Below are positions 1 through 4,454 of a DNA stretch of 5,478 nucleotides, piece after piece. The notes beneath the pieces are model-generated. The model did no database searches. It saw nothing but the letters and a program-made list of their open reading frames with translations, and was not told the DNA's origin. Origin of the DNA: Erythrobacter sp. UBA2510 (lineage in GTDB: Bacteria; Pseudomonadota; Alphaproteobacteria; Sphingomonadales; Sphingomonadaceae); the NCBI GenBank assembly GCA_002341345.1, contig DDNW01000022.1:831-6308 (forward strand). Direction: 5' to 3'. Position numbers and translations under genes: made by a program. Within the stretch, counting starts at the first letter, position 1. Each line of letters opens with the position of its first letter.

Positions 1-1356
1 GCCCTTGCCGTCCTTCAGGTCGACCAGCTCCTTGACCACGGCAAGGATGTCTTCCTTGCGCAAAGTGGTCACGGTGTCCTCGGCATCGAGGCCAAGGCGC
101 ATGTTCAGCTTTACACGGCCCACGGCGGACAGATCATAACGGTCGGAATCGAAGAACAGGCCTTCGAACAGCGCCTCGGCGGTTTCCTTCGTCGGCGGTT
201 CGCCCGGACGCATGACCTTGTAGATCGCCTCGAGGCCTTCTTCGCGATTCTCGGCCTTGTCGACGGCCAGCGTATTGCGGATCCACGGACCGGTGGTGAC
301 GTGGTCGATGTCGAGCAGGTCGAGCTGGTCGATCCCGGCAGCATCGAGCTTCTCGAGGTTCTCGGGCGAAACTTCCTCGCCCGCCTCAATGTAGATGCGA
401 CCGGTCGACTCGTCGATCAGGTCACGCGCAGAATAGCGACCGAAGATTTCCTCGGTCGGGATGAGCAGCGTCTTGAGCCCGTCCTTCTCGGCCTTGTTGG
501 CCGCGCGCGGAGAGACCTTCTGGCCGGCGGGGAACACTTCCTCGCCGGTTTTTGCGTCGGTCAGCGCGAAGGACGGCTTGGCGCCGCGCCATTGCTCGGC
601 GACGAAGGGGATTTCCCAGCCGTCGGGGCCGCGCTTCCAGGTCACGGTATTGTAGAAATGCGCGAGCATGTCCTCGGCATCGAGGCCCAACGCATAGAGC
701 AGCGCGGTGACGGGGATCTTGCGCTTGCGGTCGATGCGTACGTTGACGATGTCCTTGGCGTCGAACTCGAAGTCGAGCCAGCTGCCACGATACGGGATGA
801 CGCGCGCGGCGAAGAGGAACTTGCCGGACGAATGGGTCTTGCCGCGGTCGTGGTCGAACAGCACGCCGGGCGAACGGTGCATCTGCGACACGATCACGCG
901 CTCGGTGCCGTTGATGATGAAGGTGCCGTTCTCGGTCATGAGCGGCATGTCGCCCATGTAAACGTCCTGCTCCTTGATATCGAGGACGGAGCGGGTTTCG
1001 GTCTCCTGGTCGACTTCGAAGACGATCAGGCGCAGCGTGACCTTCATCGGGGCAGCATAGGTGATGCCGCGCTGACGGCACTCCGTGGTGTCGTACTTGG
1101 GATCTTCAAGCTCGTAATGGACGAAGTCGAGCTCGGCGGTGCCGGCGAAGTCGCGAATCGGGAACACCGAACGCAGCGTCTTCTCGAGGCCCGAGACATA
1201 GTCGATCGAGGGGTCGGAGCGCAGGAACTGCTCGTAGCTTTCGCGCTGCACCTCGATGAGGTTGGGCATCTGCACGACTTCGTGAATGTCGCCGAAAATC
1301 TTGCGGATGCGCTTCTTCTTGGAGCCTGCGTTACGGGCCGGAGTCTTGGTCGCCAT
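1..1356 (-). CDS. rpoB: RNA polymerase beta subunit, N-terminal 452 residues (runs off left edge)
   Basis: Beta subunit of DNA-dependent RNA polymerase, forming one side of the active-site cleft and the RNA exit path. The minus-strand frame is open from the ATG at 1356-1354 to base 1 with no interruption. It begins [19 protein letters not shown] and carries family hallmarks: [17 protein letters not shown] at residues 149-165, THSSGKF near 174-180, [13 protein letters not shown] at 187-199 and RYDLSAV near 406-412. The visible part covers the protrusion and lobe domains. The main rifampicin region, fork and catalytic core lie beyond the edge, but the N-terminal rifampicin cluster (E. coli R143-Q148) corresponds to R153-Q158 here. 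Alphaproteobacterial RpoB is usually near 1,380-1,400 residues, so about a third is present. The Shine-Dalgarno is weak: AAGAAGG lies 12 nt before the ATG. Its neighbour upstream is a lipoprotein gene, not rplL, which is unusual. Identity is certain; completeness beyond the edge is assumed. Confidence 0.98.
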   Translation of the reverse strand, partial: MATKTPARNAGSKKKRIRKIFGDIHEVVQMPNLIEVQRESYEQFLRSDPSIDYVSGLEKTLRSVFPIRDFAGTAELDFVHYELEDPKYDTTECRQRGITYAAPMKVTLRLIVFEVDQETETRSVLDIKEQDVYMGDMPLMTENGTFIINGTERVIVSQMHRSPGVLFDHDRGKTHSSGKFLFAARVIPYRGSWLDFEFDAKDIVNVRIDRKRKIPVTALLYALGLDAEDMLAHFYNTVTWKRGPDGWEIPFVAEQWRGAKPSFALTDAKTGEEVFPAGQKVSPRAANKAEKDGLKTLLIPTEEIFGRYSARDLIDESTGRIYIEAGEEVSPENLEKLDAAGIDQLDLLDIDHVTTGPWIRNTLAVDKAENREEGLEAIYKVMRPGEPPTKETAEALFEGLFFDSDRYDLSAVGRVKLNMRLGLDAEDTVTTLRKEDILAVVKELVDLKDGKG

Positions 1357-1589
1357 GTCGGGGACTTGCCTTCTTGCGCTACGCCCGCACCCACGGAAAA
1401 GGGCCGGGCTGAATTTGTGTCATCTGCGTGGGCGGAGACCCGTGAAACGCAAAAAGAGCGCAGCACACGCACCCCGATCGGGGCCGTCACTACGGTCTGG
1501 TCATCGTCTCACGGAAATGCCGGGCTTCCATCCTGCGGCGCACCCCCGCGTCAGGTGCACCTTGCTCGAAGCTATCCGGTATTGAATGC
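1357..1589 (-). promoter_or_regulatory. Long 5' leader of rpoB
   Basis: About 230 nt separate the rpoB start codon from the predicted promoter. I find no credible protein gene on either strand; the open frames crossing it are antisense or out-of-frame continuations. The leader holds a 10-bp palindrome AGGTGCACCT at 1553-1562 near the expected RNA 5' end, a branched structure at 1440-1514, and a 6-bp pairing of 1427-1432 with 1390-1395 closer to the start codon. In bacteria with the usual order, the rplL-rpoB spacer carries an attenuator or processing site; whether this leader does the same job is inference. Confidence 0.5.
1440..1514 (-). ncRNA. Candidate branched RNA structure in the rpoB leader
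   Basis: Read on the minus strand, CCGTGAGACG (1514-1505) pairs with CGTTTCACGG (1449-1440) over 10 bp with one G-U pair. Inside this closing helix lie two abutting hairpins: CCGT-loop-ACGG at 1495-1484 with a 4-nt loop, and CCCC-GATC-GGGG at 1483-1472. A weaker stem-loop at 1470-1458 has three G-C and two G-U pairs and is followed by a T-run at 1455-1451. The result is a multi-branch element that could be a regulatory leader, an attenuator or an RNase III site. The U-run after the weak stem is the only terminator-like sign. No known RNA family was recognised, and the fold was drawn by eye. Confidence 0.35.
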
Positions 1590-1618
1590 GATATAGGAGG
1601 GCGGACGAACGCGGTCAA
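1590..1618 (-). promoter_or_regulatory. Sigma-70-type promoter for rpoB
   Basis: On the minus strand, TTGACC (1618-1613) and TATATC (1595-1590) are separated by exactly 17 nt, matching 5 of 6 and 4 of 6 consensus bases. Transcription would begin near 1583, giving a leader of about 227 nt. An A/T tract at 1645-1658 lies about 60-75 nt upstream of that start, too far for a typical proximal UP element. With rplL absent upstream, rpoB needs its own promoter, which fits this site. Confidence 0.65.
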
Positions 1619-1677
1619 GCCACTGCACCGCCGCCATCAGCGCCAAAATATATACATATGAGGCCTGCGTGACCGGC

Positions 1678-1821
1678 CTAGTCGACCGGGCAATCGATCT
1701 CGTCCTCGGTGCAAGCAACCGCTGTTGCACCCCCTGCCGCACCGGCGAGCAGGGCAACGCAACCGGACAGGCTGACGGCAGCAAGACAGACAAAGGCCAT
1801 GGCGAATTTCTTCAACGTCAT
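1678..1821 (-). CDS. Small putative lipoprotein, 47 residues
   Basis: Unrecognised small protein with a clear lipoprotein signal peptide. The start MTLKKF gives a basic n-region (K4, K5), a hydrophobic stretch FAMAFVCLAAVSL, then the lipobox L-S-G-C with the lipidated Cys at residue 21. The mature part is about 27 residues: a Gly/Ala-rich segment ALLAGAAGGATAVA and an acidic tail CTEDEIDCPVD with two further cysteines. Known family behaviour predicts export by Sec, lipidation and membrane anchoring, as in entericidin-like lipoproteins. That is an analogy, not a family assignment. GGGAG lies only 1-2 nt before the ATG, so the real start may be the in-frame ATG at 1839, which adds six residues (MRFRGR) and also follows a G-run. 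A 5-bp hairpin, AGGCC/GGCCT (1679-1661), overlaps the stop codon and could be a weak terminator. It lies upstream of, and in the same direction as, rpoB, but the rpoB promoter sits between them. Confidence 0.6.
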   Translation of the reverse strand: MTLKKFAMAFVCLAAVSLSGCVALLAGAAGGATAVACTEDEIDCPVD

Positions 1822-1913
1822 TCTCCCGCGAAATCGCATTCCCCCGCAGCGCGCCAGCATGACGCACCGGACCATGCCCTTCCGGTCGCCCCATTGACGT
1901 CGAAATGCAAGGC

Positions 1914-1982
1914 CCGCCGCCCCTTACACCCGGAATGTTTTCCCAGCGATAGGCCCGCTCCGCCACGGCATAAGGGCGGCGG
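1914..1982. repeat. 12-bp inverted repeat with a 44-nt loop
   Basis: The segment 1914-1926 (CCGCCGCCCCTTA) is complementary to 1971-1982 (TAAGGGCGGCGG) over 12 bp with one bulged C. On the minus strand the loop contains two smaller stems: AGCG/CGCT with a 7-nt loop and GGAA/TTCC with a 4-nt loop. The element lies 93-161 nt upstream of the lipoprotein ATG and could be part of its 5' leader. No T-run follows either arm, so it does not look like a terminator. I see no convincing gene between 1822 and 1998. Confidence 0.4.
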
Positions 1983-1998
1983 ACACCCTCTTCATATT

Positions 1999-2052
1999 GT
2001 TTTTCGATATTATTGATTGACGATAATTTGCGACTCGAGTATATCGAATATC
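1999..2052. promoter_or_regulatory. Candidate operator: inverted TTCGATAT sites around the promoter
   Basis: TTCGATAT (2003-2010) and its exact reverse complement ATATCGAA (2041-2048) flank the promoter. Extended to 12 nt, 1999-2010 matches the complement of 2041-2052 at 10 of 12 positions. The right site is itself a hyphenated palindrome, ATAT-CGA-ATAT (2041-2051). A related TCGATA occurs at 2073-2078, just before the first gene. The right arm covers the -10 box, so a bound protein should block RNA polymerase. The small Cro/C1-type regulator at the end of the operon is the natural candidate ligand; that link is inferred. Confidence 0.5.
2017..2045 (+). promoter_or_regulatory. Sigma-70-type promoter of the DUF2975 operon
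   Basis: TTGACG (2017-2022), a 17-nt spacer, and TATATC (2040-2045) form a good housekeeping promoter. The start point would be near 2052, leaving about 28 nt before the first ATG. The surroundings are markedly A/T-rich compared with the flanking DNA. The -10 box is identical to the one proposed for rpoB. Confidence 0.65.
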
Positions 2053-2079
2053 AACAAGTCACTTCAAGGAGATCGATAA

Positions 2080-2211
2080 ATGACCCGTTATCTTGCCGAT
2101 GTCACCGCCAGCTTAGCCGCCATCCTGCTGATGGCTGGCAGCTTCGCCGTTATCACCAGCGTCCCTGCCCAGACCGCCCATGCACAGGTTGCGGCACCGG
2201 CGCTCGCCTGA
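2080..2211 (+). CDS. 43-residue micro-protein with a signal peptide or membrane helix
   Basis: Short open frame with a near-ideal ribosome site: AAGGAG (2066-2071) sits 8 nt before the ATG. The protein starts MTRYLADVTASL, has a hydrophobic stretch at about residues 10-29, and ends in a small-residue tail with an A-H-A motif at 33-35. It can be read as a Sec signal peptide cut after A35, which would release QVAAPALA, or as a single-pass membrane peptide. A cut after A30 (V-P-A) is also possible. It is the first gene of an operon: DUF2975 starts 21 nt after its stop. Position, promoter and ribosome site make it a real gene; its function is unknown. It could be a leader cistron, an exported peptide or a small partner of the membrane protein that follows. 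Confidence 0.7.
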   Translation: MTRYLADVTASLAAILLMAGSFAVITSVPAQTAHAQVAAPALA

Positions 2212-2232
2212 ATAAACGATCGGGAGAGTCTC

Positions 2233-2781
2233 ATGAAAAACATCATCAACGATCCCTTGCTGATGATCGGCAAGGCGATCACCATCTTCCTGCAGGCCAT
2301 GATGGCGCTGGGCGCCGTGGTTCTGGCGGTCCTCACGCCCGCGCTGCTTTTCTTTAGGGACAATATGGTCGCGGGCATGGATGCAGCCGAGAAGGCTACG
2401 GTCCTCGCCCTCCCGCTCGGCCTGCTGGCGGGCGTCATGATGATCGGCCTGATCATCCTGGTGCTGCTGTTCTTCTTCTTCGACAGGCTGCGCCGGATCA
2501 TCGGCACGGTCGGCGAGGGAGATCCGTTCCTGCCCGCCAACGCGCAGCGTCTGAGCATGATGGCATGGCTGATGCTGGGCGCGCAGGTGCTCCTTGCTCC
2601 GGCGAGCGCGATCGGGATCCAGCTGATGCAATATGCCGACGAGGCCCATGAGCTGAACGCCGAGGTCGACGGAGGCGGAATCGATGCCAGCGGCATTCTG
2701 CTGGTGATCCTGCTGTTCATCCTCGCCCGCGTGTTCCGCAAGGGGACCGAAATGCGCGAAGATCTGGAAGGAACCGTCTGA
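2233..2781 (+). CDS. DUF2975 family membrane protein
   Basis: Integral inner-membrane protein of 182 residues with four predicted helices at about 17-41, 56-83, 108-131 and 152-166. Features I associate with DUF2975 are the loop motif GDPFLPANAQRL (96-107) after a positively charged DRLRR (84-88), and the C-terminal VFRKGTEMREDLEGTV (167-182). The family has no established biochemical activity. Its members are commonly followed by a small Cro/C1-type regulator, as here, and I recall the Bacillus yoaS-yozG pair as a similar arrangement. GGGAGA (2222-2227) lies 5 nt before the ATG. The gene is second in the operon. The TGA at 2779-2781 shares its A with a possible ATG of the regulator frame. 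A role in signalling from the membrane to the regulator is a reasonable inference, not shown. Confidence 0.9.
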   Translation: MKNIINDPLLMIGKAITIFLQAMMALGAVVLAVLTPALLFFRDNMVAGMDAAEKATVLALPLGLLAGVMMIGLIILVLLFFFFDRLRRIIGTVGEGDPFLPANAQRLSMMAWLMLGAQVLLAPASAIGIQLMQYADEAHELNAEVDGGGIDASGILLVILLFILARVFRKGTEMREDLEGTV

Positions 2782-2793
2782 TGCCCGCCGACG

Positions 2794-2800
2794 AAGGAGG
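2794..2800 (+). promoter_or_regulatory. Ribosome binding site that decides the regulator start
   Basis: AAGGAGG is a perfect Shine-Dalgarno placed 7 nt before the GTG at 2808. It lies inside the coding frame if the upstream ATG at 2781 is used, and that ATG has no comparable site. It therefore favours GTG 2808 as the start. Confidence 0.75.
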
Positions 2801-2807
2801 AAACATC

Positions 2808-3014
2808 GTGATCAAGCTCGACGACCTGCTGCACGACCGGCGCATGACGCTGACCGAACTGGCCGAGCGCGTCGGCCTGACGCTGGCCAACCTCTCGATC
2901 CTCAAGACCGGTAAGGCCAAGGCGATCCGCTTCTCCACGCTGGAGGCGATCTGCCGCGAGCTGGAGTGCCAGCCGGGCGACCTGCTGGGGTATCGGGGAG
3001 CGATGAAAGAGTGA
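2808..3014 (+). CDS. Small Cro/C1-type (XRE, YozG-like) transcriptional regulator
   Basis: Cytoplasmic DNA-binding protein of 68 residues, essentially one helix-turn-helix domain. It starts MIKLDDLLHDRRMT. The helix-turn-helix lies at about residues 14-36 (TLTELAERVG, then LTLANLSILKTGK), followed by AIRFSTLEAICREL and CQPGDLL, typical of the short HTH_26/YozG-like group. GTG at 2808 is chosen for its Shine-Dalgarno and because the product then begins where homologues usually do; the ATG at 2781 would add nine residues (MPADEGGNI). With the GTG start, the gap to DUF2975 is 26 nt. There is no sensor domain, so any signal probably arrives through the co-transcribed membrane protein. Binding to the repeats at 1999-2052, with autoregulation, is likely but inferred. 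No clear terminator follows, so transcripts may read into the rplJ leader. Confidence 0.92.
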   Translation: MIKLDDLLHDRRMTLTELAERVGLTLANLSILKTGKAKAIRFSTLEAICRELECQPGDLLGYRGAMKE

Positions 3015-3033
3015 GGTCCGAGTCACTTTCTGG

Positions 3034-3061
3034 TTGATTTTCGGGGCGTGATCCGTAAAGG
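3034..3061 (+). promoter_or_regulatory. Candidate promoter for rplJ-rplL
   Basis: TTGATTT (3034-3040), 13 nt, then CGTAAAGG (3054-3061) resembles the alphaproteobacterial housekeeping pattern known from Caulobacter (TTGaCgS, N10-14, GCtANAWC), with partial matches in both boxes. A start near 3068 would place the whole hairpin series of the leader in the transcript. A weaker alternative, TTGCTG (3102-3107) with CTTAAT (3124-3129), falls within the leader stems and is less attractive. An inverted repeat CGGGGCG (3042-3048) / CGCCCCG (3064-3070) spans the site. Confidence 0.35.
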
Positions 3062-3069
3062 CGCGCCCC

Positions 3070-3160
3070 GACCACCTCGTGTGGTCATCCGTCCGAGACA
3101 GTTGCTGACCGGGATTGGCCGGTCTTAATTTGCAGCCTAGACGGGGAAAAGAGTTTCCCG
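3070..3160 (+). ncRNA. Ribosomal protein L10 leader (structured 5' region of rplJ)
   Basis: The transcript upstream of rplJ can form GACCAC/GTGGTC (3070-3075 with 3081-3086, 5-nt loop), a perfect 6-bp hairpin GACCGG/CCGGTC (3107-3112 with 3119-3124, 6-nt loop), a closing pairing CCGTC/GACGG (3089-3093 with 3140-3144), and GGGAAA/TTTCCC (3144-3149 with 3154-3159, 4-nt loop). In many bacteria the L10-L12 complex binds such a leader and represses its own operon, mimicking its 23S rRNA site. Position and the nested hairpins support that identity. I cannot run a covariance model, and the kink-turn was not pinned down. The remaining leader, 3161-3310, contains one more stem near the start codon, CGCGA/TCGCG (3279-3283 with 3297-3301). 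Confidence 0.55.
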
Positions 3161-3310
3161 GCGGTGCCTTTGTGGCTCCGTCGTTTCGCTGCCACTCCAC
3201 CAATGGATGGGCCGCCCCTCCTTCCCCATCAACGGACTCGCCCGTGTCGATACTCGGCATGGGACAATGTGAGCCGGTCGCGACTGGGTTTCCCGTTCGC
3301 GGCCATAGTG

Positions 3311-3316
3311 AAGGAG
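3311..3316 (+). promoter_or_regulatory. Ribosome binding site that decides the rplJ start
   Basis: AAGGAG lies 6 nt before the ATG at 3323. A closer, out-of-frame ATG at 3318 is only 1 nt away and too near to be used. In-frame upstream starts lie in the structured leader without such a site. Confidence 0.8.
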
Positions 3317-3322
3317 TATGGC

Positions 3323-3838
3323 ATGGATCGTTCGCAGAAAGCCGATGCGGTCGCCCAGCTCAATGCGGTCTTCAACGAGGTCAGCGTGGTGGTTGTCACC
3401 CGCAACCTCGGCATGTCGGTGGATCAGTCCACTGCCCTGCGTTCGAAGATGCGCGAAGCCGGTGCGTCCTACAAGGTTGCGAAGAACCGCCTCGCCAAGC
3501 TCGCCCTGAAGGACACCGACTACGCCGGGATCGAGGAATTCCTCACCGGGCCGGTCGGCCTCGCCTGGTCGGAAGACCCGGTTGCCGCGGCCAAGGCTGC
3601 CGTCGACTTTGCCAAGTCGAACGACAAGCTGGAAATCGTCGGCGGTTCGATGGGCACGCAGATTCTCGACGAAGCCGGTGTGAAGGCGCTCGCCTCCATG
3701 CCCAGCCTCGACGAACTGCGCGGCAAGATCGTGGGTCTCGTCAACGCCCCGGCAACCAAGGTTGCCCAGGTCGTCAACGCCCCCGCTGCCAAGCTGGCCC
3801 GTGTCTTCGGCGCATATGCCGCCAAGGACGCTGCCTGA
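3323..3838 (+). CDS. rplJ: 50S ribosomal protein L10
   Basis: Base of the L12 stalk on the large ribosomal subunit: it binds 23S rRNA at the GTPase centre and holds the L12 dimers that recruit translation factors. It also represses its own operon through the leader RNA. The 171-residue product starts MDRSQKADAVAQLNAVF and contains the conserved YKVAKNRLAKLAL (50-62), FLTGPVGLAW (73-82) and the GGSM / ALASMPSLDELRGKI region near 108-136. The C-terminal helix after M126 is unusually long, with the segment VNAPA repeated at 140-144 and 151-155. From memory E. coli L10 is 165 residues with two L12-dimer sites; the extra turn here suggests three. It is followed 69 nt later by rplL. Its upstream neighbour is the HTH regulator, not the usual rplA. 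Confidence 0.98.
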   Translation: MDRSQKADAVAQLNAVFNEVSVVVVTRNLGMSVDQSTALRSKMREAGASYKVAKNRLAKLALKDTDYAGIEEFLTGPVGLAWSEDPVAAAKAAVDFAKSNDKLEIVGGSMGTQILDEAGVKALASMPSLDELRGKIVGLVNAPATKVAQVVNAPAAKLARVFGAYAAKDAA

Positions 3839-3867
3839 GACGTTTCGAGCAAAAGTACGATTTCAAT

Positions 3868-3883
3868 GGGGCATTTCCGCCCC
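3868..3883 (+). promoter_or_regulatory. Hairpin in the rplJ-rplL spacer
   Basis: GGGGC (3868-3872) pairs with GCCCC (3879-3883) around a 6-nt loop, 12 nt before the rplL ribosome site (GGAG, 3895-3898). A short ATTTT follows, but the stem is only 5 bp, so strong termination is unlikely. It may tune mRNA processing or the higher yield of L12 relative to L10. Confidence 0.3.
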
Positions 3884-3907
3884 GCCTAAATTTTGGAGTG
3901 AAGCACA

Positions 3908-4282
3908 ATGGCCGATATTGCCAAGCTTGTTGAAGACCTCTCGGCGCTGACCGTCATGGAAGCCGCCGAACTCGCCAAGGCCCTGGAAGAAGCGTGGGGC
4001 GTTTCCGCCGCCGCTGCTGTCGCGGTTGCCGGCCCTGCCGCTGGTGGCGACGCCCCGGCTGCCGAAGAGCAGACCGAATTCGACGTCATCCTGACCGGCG
4101 ACGGTGGCAAGAAGATCCAGGTGATCAAGGAAGTCCGCGCCATCACCGGCCTGGGCCTGACCGAAGCCAAGGCGCTGGTCGAAGGCGCGCCGAAGGCCGT
4201 CAAGGAAGGCGTGAACAAGGCCGAGGCCGAAGAGGTCAAGGCCAAGCTCGAAGCTGCCGGCGGTACCGTCGAGCTGAAGTAA
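3908..4282 (+). CDS. rplL: 50S ribosomal protein L7/L12
   Basis: Multi-copy stalk protein that contacts the translational GTPases EF-Tu, EF-G, IF2 and RF3. The 124-residue product shows the usual three parts: an N-terminal dimerisation and L10-binding domain (1-31, [20 protein letters not shown]), an Ala/Gly/Pro-rich flexible hinge (about 32-55), and the C-terminal factor-binding domain (56-124) with [26 protein letters not shown] and KALVEGAPK. Length and composition are ordinary. The ATG has GGAG 9 nt upstream. It is co-transcribed with rplJ and ended by the terminator at 4330-4360. In most bacteria rpoB follows directly, but here a transporter gene does. Confidence 0.98.
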   Translation: MADIAKLVEDLSALTVMEAAELAKALEEAWGVSAAAAVAVAGPAAGGDAPAAEEQTEFDVILTGDGGKKIQVIKEVRAITGLGLTEAKALVEGAPKAVKEGVNKAEAEEVKAKLEAAGGTVELK

Positions 4283-4329
4283 TTCGGCTCACTGACGCAA
4301 GCTTCGTATCTCGTCAGAGATCGATGAAG

Positions 4330-4360
4330 GGGCGGTGCCAGCGATGGCGCCGCCCTTTTT
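4330..4360 (+). terminator. Intrinsic terminator of the rplJ-rplL operon
   Basis: GGGCGGTGCCA (4330-4340) pairs with TGGCGCCGCCC (4345-4355) over 11 bp with one G-U pair, closed by a GCGA tetraloop (GNRA type) and followed immediately by five T (4356-4360). It lies 47 nt after the rplL stop. It should separate the stalk operon from the transporter gene. Confidence 0.93.
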
Positions 4361-4384
4361 CTATGGCGCCTAATTCTATGGCGC
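4359..4384 (+). repeat. Short direct repeat (15-nt period)
   Basis: TTCTATGGCGC occurs at 4359-4369 and again at 4374-4384, 15 nt apart. The first copy begins in the terminator T-run. It looks like a local slippage duplication in the spacer before the transporter gene. Confidence 0.7.
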
Positions 4385-4454
4385 TGGCCGTTTTCGCTTT
4401 CGCCGTAACGAACCCTCGCCTATCCGGCTCGGCTGCTTTCGGCAGAAACCAGTC

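Noticed and set aside
422..1081. 219-codon minus-strand frame
   Set aside because: It overlaps rpoB in another frame and its translation is Arg/His-rich with no domain.
301..1596. 431-codon open frame on the plus strand
   Set aside because: It is antisense to rpoB, whose minus-strand frame is unambiguous. Long antisense frames are common opposite conserved GC-rich genes, and the translation shows no domain.
1637..1966. 109-codon minus-strand frame overlapping the lipoprotein
   Set aside because: It overlaps the better-supported lipoprotein in another frame. The Cys/Arg-rich second half reads like an out-of-frame translation.
1357..2079. tRNA, insertion sequence, CRISPR or toxin-antitoxin pair in the region between rpoB and the DUF2975 operon
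   Set aside because: I found no T-loop consensus, no transposase motif, no spaced repeats and no toxin-like frame.
3042..3070. Stem CGGGGCG/CGCCCCG as a terminator of the DUF2975 operon
   Set aside because: It has no T-run on either side and a 15-nt loop, and it overlaps the candidate rplJ promoter.
2088..3260. 390-codon minus-strand frame opposite the DUF2975 operon
   Set aside because: It is Ser/Arg/Pro-rich, crosses two recognisable plus-strand genes and has no ribosome site or recognisable motif.
3164..3322. N-terminal extension of rplJ from upstream in-frame starts such as ATG 3203
   Set aside because: The extra residues match no L10. The leader is structured RNA, and AAGGAG is correctly placed only for ATG 3323.
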